36,779 nucleotides of DNA from Nocardiopsis listeri NBRC 13360 (lineage in GTDB: Bacteria; Actinomycetota; Actinomycetes; Streptosporangiales; Streptosporangiaceae): assembly GCF_001570765.1 (NCBI RefSeq), contig NZ_BCSH01000078.1, positions 1 through 36,779 of the forward strand. The letters are read 5' to 3'. Below, one piece after another: positions 7,845 through 17,492 of the stretch. The position numbers and the translations under genes were made by a program. Every line of letters begins with the position of its first letter. The first letter of the stretch is position 1. Under the pieces are notes generated by a model. It worked only from the letters and a program-made list of their open reading frames with translations, had not been told where the DNA came from and did not search any database.

Positions 7845-9107
7845 ATGACAACGCCCTCGTACGAGGTAGCGGACCTCGGCCTCTCGCAGGCCGGGGTCCG
7901 TCGCGTGGCCTGGGCCGAACGCTCCATGCCCGTGCTGCGCAGCGTCCGTGAACGGTTCGCCGCCGAACGTCCCCTGGAAGGGTTGCGGGTGGCGGCGTGC
8001 CTGCACGTCACCGGGGAGACCGCCAACCTGCTGCGCGCCCTGCGATCGGGCGGCGCCCAGGTGTGGTTGGCCGCGTCCAACCCGCTCTCCACCCAGGACG
8101 ACACCGCCGCCGCTCTGGTGGCGGAGTACGGGGTGGGCGTGCACGCCTGGGCCGGTATGGACACCGTCGCCTACGACCGAAACCTGGTCACCGTACTGGA
8201 GTCCCGCCCGCACCTGCTGCTGGACGACGGCTGCGACCTGGTGAACACGGTCCACGCCCACCGCCCCGACCTGCTCGAAGGTGTGCTGGGCGGCTGTGAA
8301 CAGACCACCACCGGAGTGATCCGGCTGCGTCGGATGAGCGTGGCCGGAGAGCTCCGGGTTCCCATGGTGGCGGTCAACGACACCCGTACCAAGCGGATGT
8401 TCGACAACCGCTACGGCACCGGGCAATCCACCGTCGACGGGATCTTGCGGGCCACCAACACCCTGCTGGCCGGGCGGACCGTTGTCGTGGCCGGCTACGG
8501 CTACTGCGGCCGGGGACTGGCCGAACGCTTTCGTGGCATGGGCTCGAACGTGGTCGTCACCGAGGTCGACCCGGTCAAGGCCTTGGACGCCGTCATGCAG
8601 GGGTACACGGTCGCCACCATGGACGAGGCCGCGCCGGTCGGGGACGTGTTCGTCACCGCCACCGGAAATCGCCGGGTGATCGGGAGGGAGCACCTGGAGC
8701 GGATGCGGGACGGCGCGATCCTGGCCAACTCGGGCCACTTCGACCTGGAGATCGACCTACCGGCCCTGGAATCGCTGGCGATACGGGTGAACCACGGAGT
8801 GCGGGAACAGGCCGACGAGTACGTGTTCGAGGACGGTCGGAGCGTCCTGTTGCTGTCGGAGGGGCGACTGGTCAACCTCGGCGCCGCCGAGGGACACCCG
8901 GCCGCGGTCATGGACATGTCCTTCGCCGTACAGGCGTTGACCACGGAGTGGCTGGCCGGCGCGCACGAGGGCCTGGATCCGGACGTGGTCGAGGTACCGA
9001 CCGAGATCGACAACGAGGTCGCGCGACTCGAACTGGCGGCCCTGGGCGTGGGGATCGACACCCTCACACCCGAACAGGAGGCCTACCTCAGCTCCTGGCG
9101 TCCCTGA
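7845..9107 (+). CDS. short-type SAH-hydrolase paralogue
   Basis: A 420-aa second member of the adenosylhomocysteinase family, clearly of a different subclass from the upstream ahcY. It has NPLSTQDDTAAALV instead of [40 protein letters not shown], and the NAD loop GYGYCGRG (217-224). It lacks the 40-residue insert and ends in SSWRP rather than KPDHYRY. These features match the short enzymes of Thermotoga and archaea, where some members prefer S-inosylhomocysteine. The Lys/Asp/Asn catalytic residues are kept, so it should be active. The ATG at 7845 lies 13 bp after ahcY, so the two are probably co-transcribed. It could be a second SAH hydrolase, or act on a related S-nucleosylhomocysteine. Confidence 0.88.
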   Translation: MTTPSYEVADLGLSQAGVRRVAWAERSMPVLRSVRERFAAERPLEGLRVAACLHVTGETANLLRALRSGGAQVWLAASNPLSTQDDTAAALVAEYGVGVHAWAGMDTVAYDRNLVTVLESRPHLLLDDGCDLVNTVHAHRPDLLEGVLGGCEQTTTGVIRLRRMSVAGELRVPMVAVNDTRTKRMFDNRYGTGQSTVDGILRATNTLLAGRTVVVAGYGYCGRGLAERFRGMGSNVVVTEVDPVKALDAVMQGYTVATMDEAAPVGDVFVTATGNRRVIGREHLERMRDGAILANSGHFDLEIDLPALESLAIRVNHGVREQADEYVFEDGRSVLLLSEGRLVNLGAAEGHPAAVMDMSFAVQALTTEWLAGAHEGLDPDVVEVPTEIDNEVARLELAALGVGIDTLTPEQEAYLSSWRP

Positions 9108-9144
9108 CTCACCCGTCCCTGACTCACCCGTCCCTGACTCACCG
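9100..9144. repeat. 15-bp unit repeated three times in tandem
   Basis: GTCCCTGACTCACCC occurs at 9100-9114 and 9115-9129, and with one change (final G) at 9130-9144. Each unit holds TGAcTCA, that is, a stop triplet on each strand. The array covers the stop codons of both convergent genes (9105-9107 plus strand, 9139-9141 minus strand). It probably arose by local slippage duplication. Confidence 0.85.
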
Positions 9145-10044
9145 GGGCGGTCCGGGGTTGTGGGGTGGCGGTGTCCGACCGTCGTCACCGGGCCACTGCC
9201 ACGGCGCCGGGGCCTGCGGGTACGGCCCCGGCTGCCGCCATTGGGCAGGGTTCGGGTCCGCGCCGGTCATCTTGTGCAGGCTGCGGCGGCGCCGTTCGGC
9301 CAGCACCGCGGCGAGGAAGACCGGGGGCGTGGTTCCCGGCGGCGGGGGCGGGCTGACCTGGGCGGCGACGGTGTCGGCCAACTGCGCGCCCATCTCGTGC
9401 CGGGTGTGCTCGGCCAGCTCGCCGTAGCGCAGCACGTACTGGCGGGCGGAGTCCGCGGCCTCCGGGGACAGCCGGGAGAGTTCGGCCCGGGCGGCCCAAC
9501 CGGCCAGCTGCGGCGGCATCGGGACCTCCTGCCGTCTGCGGGGGACAGAGCGTTCCTCCACCACCATGGTCCCGGCCACGAAGTCACCGACGCGGCGGCC
9601 CTCCCGGTTGATCATCGAGGTGATCAGCGCGATCACGCCCGAGGTCATCCAGAACTCCACGACCCCGCTCAGCGCGCGGGCCAGCGCCTGACGGAACCGC
9701 TCCGGCGAACCGTCGGTGCCGACCACCCGCAGACCCAGCGCCATCTTGCCCAGGGAGCGCCCGCGCGAGAGCGTCTCGAACGCGGTCGGGTAACCGACCA
9801 GGATGAGGATCGTCAGTCCCAGGTAGATCGCGGCGGTCGCCGCCGGGTTCACGGAGACGCCGATCCACATCACCACCACGGCCAGAGCGAGTAGGGCGAC
9901 GGCCTGAAGGATGACGTCGATGGCCAAGGCGGCGGCGCGGGTCGCGAACCCCGCGGGGCGCAACTCCAGCACCACCGCGTCCCCCGTCACCAGCGGCGTC
10001 ACGCCGTAGACGTCACCGCGGGTATCGCCGCCGGGGTAGGACAC
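9139..10044 (-). CDS. RDD-family membrane protein
   Basis: A 301-aa integral membrane protein. The RDD domain (PF06271) starts near residue 25 with GFATRAAALAIDVILQAVALL (the R...D pair in helix 1), a second helix from about 69, then the conserved loop ETLSRGRSLGKMALGLRVV, and a third helix around SGVIALITSMI ending in RRVGDFVAGTMVV. The C-terminal 120 residues are soluble, first helical (SRLSPEAADSARQYVLRYGELAEHTR), then Pro/Gly-rich. RDD proteins are of mostly unknown function; some are ion antiporters. Start: GTG at 10044 has a GGGAG site in front, and the protein then enters the family consensus quickly. It diverges from spoIIM, as in other actinomycetes. Confidence 0.87.
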   Translation of the reverse strand: MSYPGGDTRGDVYGVTPLVTGDAVVLELRPAGFATRAAALAIDVILQAVALLALAVVVMWIGVSVNPAATAAIYLGLTILILVGYPTAFETLSRGRSLGKMALGLRVVGTDGSPERFRQALARALSGVVEFWMTSGVIALITSMINREGRRVGDFVAGTMVVEERSVPRRRQEVPMPPQLAGWAARAELSRLSPEAADSARQYVLRYGELAEHTRHEMGAQLADTVAAQVSPPPPPGTTPPVFLAAVLAERRRRSLHKMTGADPNPAQWRQPGPYPQAPAPWQWPGDDGRTPPPHNPGPPR

Positions 10045-10162
10045 CTGTACACGCTCCCTCTCCGAGTGTTCTGGAACCGTTCCACCGACACTACCCGGGC
10101 CGAGCACGAACCGGTCGCGGGGGAGCACGGTGGTCGGATCAAGATCCAGTAGTGTCCAATGC

Positions 10163-11158
10163 GTGGATATCGACGTCTTCTCCGCGGTGCACGCCCAGGA
10201 ATGGGACCGGCTGGACGAACTGGTGCGCAGGCGCCGTTCGCTCACGGGTGAGGAGATCGACGAACTCGTCGAGCTCTACCAGAGGGTCTCCACACATCTG
10301 TCCGTGGTGCGCACCTCCGGACAGGACCCGGCGCTGTCGGGTCGGTTGTCGTCCCTGGTGGCCCGGGCACGGTCCGCCGTGACGGGCGCGCACTCCTCCG
10401 GTTGGGCCGACGTCGGTGGATTCTTCACCCGAAGCTTCCCGGCCACGCTGTACCGACTGCGCTGGTGGTGGATCGGTGTCACCGTCGGAACCCTGGTGGT
10501 CGCCACCGTGACGGGGTGGTGGGTCGCCGCCGACCCGGACGTGTTGGCGGCACTGGGCACCCCCGAGTCCGTCGCCCGCTACGTCGAGTACGAGTTCGCG
10601 AACTACTACACGGAGAACCCGGCGGGGTCGTTCGCCGCGCAGGTGTGGACCAACAACGCCTGGGTGGCGGCGCAGGCGATCATCTTCGGGGTGGCCTTCG
10701 GCCTGCCGACCCTCTGGGTGTTGCTGACGAACGCGATCAACGTGGGAATGGCCGGTGGCATGATGTTCGCCCACGGCCGCGGCGACGTCTTCTTCGCGCT
10801 GATCCTCCCGCACGGTCTGCTGGAGCTCACCGCGGTGTTCGTCGCCGGGGGCGTGGGGCTCAAGATCGGTTGGTCGCTGATCTCTCCGGGCGAGCGCACC
10901 CGATTGCGCGCCCTGGGCGAGGAGGCCCGGGCCGCCATCGGCGTGGCTCTGGGTCTGGCCGTGGTGCTGTTCATCTCGGGTCTCATCGAGGGCCTGGTGA
11001 CCGGCTGGATCACCAACACCTGGGTCGCCATCGGCATCGGTGTGGCCGCCGAGGCGTTGTTCTTCCTGTACGTGTTCACCGTCGGCAAGCGCGCCTACCA
11101 GGCCGGTGAGACCGGCGACATCGAGGACGCCCCCGCCGCCGTCCCCGTCGCCGGTTAG
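10163..11158 (+). CDS. SpoIIM-family (DUF95) membrane protein
   Basis: A 331-aa stage II sporulation protein M family member. The N-terminal 70 residues are soluble and helical (WDRLDELVRRRRSLTGEEID). They are followed by about five to six membrane helices starting with SFPATLYRLRWWWIG, and the family motif LPHGLLELTAVFVAGGVGLK. In Bacillus SpoIIM belongs to the septal peptidoglycan machinery for engulfment; in actinomycetes the role is unknown, and the usual neighbours are the RDD gene and the DUF58/MoxR cluster. GTG at 10163 has no Shine-Dalgarno; a -10-like TAGTGT (10150-10155) ends 7 bases before it, suggesting a leaderless message. Its stop TAG (11156-11158) overlaps the stop codon of the convergent NLR-like gene. 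Confidence 0.88.
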   Translation: MDIDVFSAVHAQEWDRLDELVRRRRSLTGEEIDELVELYQRVSTHLSVVRTSGQDPALSGRLSSLVARARSAVTGAHSSGWADVGGFFTRSFPATLYRLRWWWIGVTVGTLVVATVTGWWVAADPDVLAALGTPESVARYVEYEFANYYTENPAGSFAAQVWTNNAWVAAQAIIFGVAFGLPTLWVLLTNAINVGMAGGMMFAHGRGDVFFALILPHGLLELTAVFVAGGVGLKIGWSLISPGERTRLRALGEEARAAIGVALGLAVVLFISGLIEGLVTGWITNTWVAIGIGVAAEALFFLYVFTVGKRAYQAGETGDIEDAPAAVPVAG

Positions 11159-13200
11159 CCCGACGCTCCGTGGCCGCGTTCCCGATACGCGCTGATGGGC
11201 GTTTCGGCCAGGCGATCGCGGACCAATCGTGTCTCCGGGTGGTCGGGGCCAAGGGCGTCGATGCGGCCGCTCAGGACACGACGGAAAATCTCCCGAGCAC
11301 TGCTACGGTCGCCGCGTCGCAGTGCCAACAACCCCATCTTGTAAGCGGAGTTCAGGGTGAGCCGGTTCCGTTCACCCAACAGTCGACAGCGGACGTCATG
11401 GACTTCGTTGATCATCTGCTCCGCCAGTCGCAGATCGCCTGACCTCATCGCGGCGTATCCGAGGGCGTCCATCGCCGCCAGCGTTTCGGTGTCCTCCACG
11501 CCTTGGAGCCGCAGACGTGCCTCCAAGAGGGTTTCGAGTCGCTCCCGGGCTTTCGCCCAGTCGCCCCGTATCCCTGCGACCAGGGCGAGCTGATGTCGAG
11601 TGTCGAGGGTGCGGGGGGCCTCGACACCGAGCACCCGCTCCCGATCCGCAAGCAACGCGAGGTATTCCTGATCAGCCTCTGAAACACGGTCCTGGAAGAG
11701 CCACCCCTCGGCGAGTAGGTGCCTGGCTTGCAGGGTGAGCGGATGAATCGGACCCAAAGACTCTGTGGCGAAATCCCGAGTTCGGTTTCCGGCCCGCTCG
11801 GCCTCGGTGAATCGGGCCAGCTGGAGGTACGCGCGGATTCCGGCGAGGTCCATTCGTACGCGGAACGTGTCATCGCGTACCGGTAGGCGACGTGCCAGGA
11901 GACCCAGCGCGGTGAAGACGGCCAGTTCGAAGTGCGGATCTCGGTCACCTTGTCGCTCCAGAAGTCCGTCGACCTCCAGGAGTAAGGGAACGTCATCCTC
12001 GTTCAGTCCTGCGCTCACCGTCTCCGCGATCAGGGGATGCAGGAGCAGGGTGTGCTCTTCGCTCTGTGGAACGACGCGGACCAGGCCGTGGGACACCAGC
12101 GCGTTGACGCTCCGGGCGAAGGAAACTTCGTCCAACGGGTGCTCGGGACTGTCGAGCACCCCGCCCGCGAGCTCCGATATCGGTAGGCGGTGTAGAGGGA
12201 CCGCTTGCCCCTGGGCGCCGAGTAGGGAAAGGACCCGCAGCAGGGGGACGGCGTGGGGATGCCGCTCGGTGACCAACCCCAGGGACAGCTCCCAGACCCC
12301 CGAGAGCGGCTTCCGTTCGCCATCCGCGCCGGTGACCGGCGGTGCGGCGAGTTCGTCGAGCTCGGTGACGTCCTCCTCCAGCCGCGAGAGCAGGGCCTGG
12401 GCGTCGGGGAAGAGCACTTGGTGGGTGGCGAGGACGCGACCGGCCAAGGACAGGGCGATCGGGACTCCGCCCAGCCGTTCGGCGAGTTCGGTCGCGCCGG
12501 GAAGTTCTCCCACACCCGCGTGGTCGGCCAGGGTGACGGCGGCGTCTTCAGGGTTCAGGACCTCGACCCGGTGCATGGTCGCCGGAGCCCAGAGCGCGGG
12601 GTCGTTCACGCGGCTGGTGACAAGGACGAATCCTCCGGGGCTGGAGCGCATCCAACCCCGCTGTTCGCCCGGGCGGTTCTCCGGGTCCAGCAGCTCGGGT
12701 CGGTCGGCGTTGTCGAGCACCAACAGCCAAGGTCGGGGAGCGGCGTCGAGGTGTCGCCAGACCCAGCGGGCAGCCGATCGAGGGGCGCCCTTCACCTGCT
12801 CGGCCTCGGTGCGCGAGGCGCCCATCTCCACGGCGACTTCCAGCATGCTCGGCAGGATCGCGTCGGGTCGGACCCAGAACACGGTCCACCCCTCGGCGCG
12901 CGCGTGTTCGGCGAGCGCCGCCGCCACGGTGGTCTTGCCGAACCCTCCGGGCCCGGTCAGAACGTGGGGCACGGGTACCCCGCGCATCATCGCGTTCCGG
13001 AGGGTCTCCATGAGCCCGTCACGTCCTCGCACGGTGGTGGCCGGGCGCGGAGGGTCCAGGGACACGTCCGCGACGGTCGTGGGCGCCTGAGGCGGGTTCA
13101 CGGTGATGTCGCCGTGGATGTCGTGCACCTGGAGCAGTTGCCCGTAGACGGCGCCGTGGGCGGAGTTGTGAGCGTCGGGGGGTGGGGCCATGAACCTCAT
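11155..13200 (-). CDS. NB-ARC/TPR (NLR-like) ATPase with N-terminal amyloid-type motif
   Basis: A 681-aa STAND NTPase. Residues about 15-34 (GAVYGQLLQVHDIHGDI) form a short Gly-spaced, Gln-centred repeat of the kind found at the N-terminus of many actinobacterial NLR-like proteins and described as bacterial amyloid signalling sequences (RHIM-related). The NB-ARC domain follows: P-loop GPGGFGKT (83-90), Walker B LLVLD (159-163), TSR sensor (195-197) and GLPL-like GGVPIAL (244-250), then a winged-helix/ARC part. From about residue 420 to the end are TPR-like helical repeats, the presumed ligand sensor. Such proteins oligomerise on ligand binding and recruit an effector carrying a matching motif; no such effector is visible here. 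ATG 13200 or 13191 may be the start; neither has a strong ribosome site. It interrupts the usual spoIIM/DUF58 neighbourhood. Confidence 0.9.
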   Translation of the reverse strand: MRFMAPPPDAHNSAHGAVYGQLLQVHDIHGDITVNPPQAPTTVADVSLDPPRPATTVRGRDGLMETLRNAMMRGVPVPHVLTGPGGFGKTTVAAALAEHARAEGWTVFWVRPDAILPSMLEVAVEMGASRTEAEQVKGAPRSAARWVWRHLDAAPRPWLLVLDNADRPELLDPENRPGEQRGWMRSSPGGFVLVTSRVNDPALWAPATMHRVEVLNPEDAAVTLADHAGVGELPGATELAERLGGVPIALSLAGRVLATHQVLFPDAQALLSRLEEDVTELDELAAPPVTGADGERKPLSGVWELSLGLVTERHPHAVPLLRVLSLLGAQGQAVPLHRLPISELAGGVLDSPEHPLDEVSFARSVNALVSHGLVRVVPQSEEHTLLLHPLIAETVSAGLNEDDVPLLLEVDGLLERQGDRDPHFELAVFTALGLLARRLPVRDDTFRVRMDLAGIRAYLQLARFTEAERAGNRTRDFATESLGPIHPLTLQARHLLAEGWLFQDRVSEADQEYLALLADRERVLGVEAPRTLDTRHQLALVAGIRGDWAKARERLETLLEARLRLQGVEDTETLAAMDALGYAAMRSGDLRLAEQMINEVHDVRCRLLGERNRLTLNSAYKMGLLALRRGDRSSAREIFRRVLSGRIDALGPDHPETRLVRDRLAETPISAYRERGHGASG

Positions 13201-13206
13201 ACTGCA

Positions 13207-13243
13207 CGAAGGAGGCGCTCCCGTGCGGGGAGCGCCTCCTTCG
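13207..13243. terminator. 16-bp perfect-stem hairpin after the DUF58 gene
   Basis: CGAAGGAGGCGCTCCC (13207-13222) pairs perfectly with 13228-13243 around a 5-base loop. It lies 25 bp beyond the DUF58 stop codon and only 6 bp before the NLR-like start codon, so it should end the moxR operon and insulate the NLR-like gene. No T run follows on either strand. Confidence 0.75.
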
Positions 13244-13268
13244 ACGACTCTTCGATGACCTCTGGGCG

Positions 13269-14566
13269 CTACAACCGGCCCTGGGCCTTGAGGTTGATGT
13301 AGGCGTCGGCCAGGGACGGGGCGATGCGCTCGGGGTCGGCGTCGACCACCTCGGCGCCCATCCGGCGCAGCTCGGCGCTGATCCGGTGTCGTTCGCTCAT
13401 GGTGCGTTCGGCGGAGGCCGCCCGGTACAGGGCGCCGGCGCTTCCCCGTTCGGTCGCCATCTCCTCCACCTTCGGGTCCTTGATCCCCGCCACCAACAAC
13501 AGGTGGTGCGAGGACAACAGTGGTAGTCGCGGCAGCAGACCCTCTTCGAGGGCGGTCGCGTTGAGGTCGGTCAACAACACCACCAACCGGCGGCTGCGCC
13601 CCTGGGAGAGCACCGTGCTGACCAACCCCGCCGGGTCCGACTCCACCAGCTCGGCCTCCAACGGCGCCATGGCCTCCACGACCCGGTGCACCTGGCTGCC
13701 CTTGCCCGAGGCCCTCACCTGGGCGCGCACGGCCCGGTCATAGGCCATGAAGTCCACCCGGTCGCCCGCCTTGCCGGCCAGCGCGGTGAGCAGCAGGGCC
13801 GCGTCCATGGCGTGGTCCAGCCGTGGGGTGTCGCCCACGCGTCCGGCGGAGGTGCGTCCGGTGTCCAGCACGATGAGGATGCGCCGGTCGCGTTCGGGTC
13901 GCCAGGTCCGCACCACCACACCGTCGTTGCGGGCCGTGGCGCGCCAGTCGATGGATCGGACGTCGTCCCCGGGGACGTAGTCGCGCAGTGAGTCGAACTC
14001 GCTGCCTTGACCACGCACCATCGCGGTGTGCTGTCCCTCCAGTTCGCGCAGTCGGGACAGCTTGCCCGGCAGGTGCCTGCGGCTGTGGAAGGGTGGCAGA
14101 GTCCGCACGGTCCACGGAGCCCGGATGGTGGCCTGGCGTCCGGCGAGTCCCAGCGGACCGACGCTGCGCACCGTGACCCCGGCGGATCGGGCGTCGCCGC
14201 GACGGGTCGGGGTGAGGGTGGTGGTGACCCGCCGTCGTTCACCCGCTCCCACCCGAAGGGGCTGTGCCTTGGGCGTGCCGTGCGAGCTGGGCGGCCAGGC
14301 GTCGCGCACCGAACCGCGCAGCCGACGCTTGGTCGGGTTGCCCACCAGGACCGAGACCGAAGCGGAGTCGCCCAGCCGCAACGAGGTGTCGCCTTCCCGG
14401 GACAACCGCATCCGGCGAGGGGAGGTCGCCAACGCCACGTCCAGCACGATGAGCAGCACCACCATGCCCACGGCGACGTAGGTGACGGGTTCACCGATCT
14501 GACCGGAGATCGCCACCGCGCACGTCGCGAGGAGCGCCAGGAGCACGGCCCGGCCGGTGACCACCA

Positions 14567-14567
<1 letters not shown>
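13269..14567 (-). CDS. DUF58 domain protein (vWA-like), MoxR partner
   Basis: A 432-aa protein with two N-terminal membrane helices (about 5-20 and 28-48), a beta-rich middle, and the DUF58 core around residues 186-212 (GQGSEFDSLRDYVPGDD, then RSIDWRATAR). A von Willebrand A-like fold follows, with a MIDAS-like strand ILIVLDTGRTS (about 230-240) and VVLLTDLNA later. DUF58 proteins are encoded next to MoxR AAA+ ATPases and are thought to work with them in chaperone-like assembly of enzymes or envelope complexes; the client is unknown here. Its ATG overlaps the moxR stop codon (ATGA), so translation is coupled. It is the last gene of the minus-strand operon. Confidence 0.92.
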
Positions 14568-15550
<983 letters not shown>

Positions 15551-15648
15551 GTGCCGTCTACCTCTCTCGATCCCTTGTCGGTTCTGGTCTGGGGAGAACA
15601 CGCGACCCTTCGGTCCCGGTCCTTCGGTGTGTCGCCCGGAGTCGTGGG

Positions 15649-16848
15649 TCACCGCAGTTTCCGGGTGAGCTCGTCCAACGCTTCGCCGAGCCCGAGCATG
15701 GCTCCGTCATCGGCCACGTACGGGTCGTTCGGCCCTGGGTACAGCAGTTGTTCCAAGTGACGCGGATCGTCTCCGGTACGCGCGGCCAGTGTCGCCACCA
15801 CGGTCTGCGCCCCGGAGTCGGCGTTCAGCCCCAGCTTGGGCACCGAACGTTCCAGGAAACCGTTGCGCAGCGCGGCCGCCACCCGGTCCCGTGCGTTGCG
15901 CGACCGGTACAGCCCGGCCCGACCCTCGGTGGTCTCCGAGGCGCGCACCACGACGGGCAACGACTCGTGGACCAGGGCGCCCATCCGCCGGCCCCGCCAG
16001 AGGGCGAGCAGCGACAACGTCAGGACGAGGGGCACCGCGGACCACAGCAGTCCGCCCGGGAGCAGGTCGACGATGTCGGAGCCGCCGACCTCCTCGGGGA
16101 CGTCCGGGCGCAGCCACACGACGTTCTCCGCCGAGGCCAGGTTCAGGGCCAGCGCGGCGTTGCCGTCGGCGTCCAGGTCGCGGTTGGACAGGAAGGCGCC
16201 GGTGCCGACCACGGTGGTGGTGCCTCCGTGCGGAGAGTCCACCCTCATCAGCGCGGACCCGTCCTCGGACGGATAGCAGGCCTGGGCGACCACGTCCTCG
16301 CTCGCGGAGTACAGTTCACCGCCGACCTCGGCGGACCCCGCGGAGTCGGTTGCGGGCAGTGTGCACTCCGGCTCGAGGGACTCCTCGTCCTCGGTCCGTC
16401 CGGTCACGTCGGTTCCCGGAGCGAACGCTTTCAGTGAACGCAGCGAAGGCTGCACGAGCACGGTGTCCGTGCCCAGTTCGGAGAGCGTGGCCAGTTCCTC
16501 GGGCAGCAACCGGTGGTCGAGGAAGACCATCAGCACGGTGTCCTCGCCCGCGCGCTCCACGGCCCGAGCCGCGGACGCGGAGTCACGCGCCACGGTGACC
16601 TCGGAGTCCTCGCCCAGGAGCCGGGCGAGGGCCCGCGCACCCCCGGGTTCGGGGTTGTCCGGCTCAAGGTGGCCGGAGGGGAACTGTTCGCCGCCCAGGG
16701 ACAGCAGGATCCCCACCAGGAGCAGGGCGAAGACCAGGGCCGCCGGGACTCGTACCGAGTGCCACAGTCGTCGGGCTCCAAGGTCGTGCCCGGGACGGGG
16801 CCGTTCCCCGGCCATGGACTCGGGGGCGGCCGGAGCGGTCGCCGTCAT
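15649..16848 (-). CDS. DUF4350 domain membrane protein
   Basis: A 399-aa protein. A membrane helix at about 33-50 (VPAALVFALLLVGILLSLGG) precedes the DUF4350 domain beginning PDNPEPGGARALARLLGED, which has a GATase-like or periplasmic-binding-like fold in related proteins. A second helix is GGLLWSAVPLVLTLSLLALW (about 265-285), followed by a cytosolic helical tail with RNARDRVAAALRNGFL. It is a constant companion of MoxR/DUF58/DUF4129 in actinomycetes; its molecular role is unknown. The start ATG overlaps the end of the DUF4129 gene by 4 bases (ATGA). Confidence 0.88.
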   Translation of the reverse strand: MTATAPAAPESMAGERPRPGHDLGARRLWHSVRVPAALVFALLLVGILLSLGGEQFPSGHLEPDNPEPGGARALARLLGEDSEVTVARDSASAARAVERAGEDTVLMVFLDHRLLPEELATLSELGTDTVLVQPSLRSLKAFAPGTDVTGRTEDEESLEPECTLPATDSAGSAEVGGELYSASEDVVAQACYPSEDGSALMRVDSPHGGTTTVVGTGAFLSNRDLDADGNAALALNLASAENVVWLRPDVPEEVGGSDIVDLLPGGLLWSAVPLVLTLSLLALWRGRRMGALVHESLPVVVRASETTEGRAGLYRSRNARDRVAAALRNGFLERSVPKLGLNADSGAQTVVATLAARTGDDPRHLEQLLYPGPNDPYVADDGAMLGLGEALDELTRKLR

Positions 16849-17492
16849 CGTGCCTCCTCCACGGTCTCGCCCCCGGCGAGCACCGGACGGGCGGCGCTGA
16901 GCCGAACGTCCAGTTCGCGCAGGGTGCGGGCGGAATCCGCGGTGGCGACCCGGTCGCCATAGACCACGTCGTTGAAGATGCGGGCGCCCTCGCGCAGCCC
17001 CTCGGCCTCTCCCGGTAGTACGTCGGAGGCCTCGGCCGCGAGCTCGGTGGCGGTGCGCCCGGCCCGGGGAGTGATGATGGTCCGGTCCTCCAGGTCCACG
17101 CTGATGGCGCGCAGCCGTTCGGTGACCGCCCGGGCGAACTCGCCGGCGGTCTCGTGTCGTTCGGCCGCGGCGCGGTGGTCGGCCGCCGAGTGGACGGCCC
17201 CCTCGTGGACGAGGGCGTCGAGACGCAGGTCGCGCCCCGGCCGCAGGTACACGACCAGCACGATCACGGCGATCGCCACGACGAGCAGGAGCAGGGCGGC
17301 CCACACCCAACCGGGAAGGTACCCCTCACCGGCGGCGATCAGGGCGTCGAACCACTTCCCCGACCAGGCCAGGAAGCGATCGATGATCGAGGGTTCGTGC
17401 TCGCCGTAGAGCGGGTCGGAGAGTTCCTCGATGGCGCGGCGTCGCCCCTCGTCCCGGGTCACCTCCAGGGGCGCGAACGTCGCCGGCCTCAC
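16845..17492 (-). CDS. DUF4129 domain membrane protein
   Basis: A 215-aa protein with one membrane helix (about 61-82, WVWAALLLLVVAIAVIVLVV) and a C-terminal DUF4129 domain of about 100 residues (RAAAERHETAGEFARAVTERLRAI, then TATELAAEASDVLPG). DUF4129 occurs at the C-terminus of bacterial transglutaminase-like proteins and as stand-alone proteins beside MoxR clusters; here no transglutaminase part is present. The GTG start at 17492 overlaps the stop of the GDPD-membrane gene (GTGA), and its own stop overlaps the DUF4350 start. The three genes are therefore translationally coupled. Confidence 0.88.
   Translation of the reverse strand: MRPATFAPLEVTRDEGRRRAIEELSDPLYGEHEPSIIDRFLAWSGKWFDALIAAGEGYLPGWVWAALLLLVVAIAVIVLVVYLRPGRDLRLDALVHEGAVHSAADHRAAAERHETAGEFARAVTERLRAISVDLEDRTIITPRAGRTATELAAEASDVLPGEAEGLREGARIFNDVVYGDRVATADSARTLRELDVRLSAARPVLAGGETVEEAR

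Noticed and set aside
6278..8164. 628-codon minus-strand frame opposite ahcY
   Set aside because: Shadow frame of ahcY; low-complexity translation and no own ribosome site.
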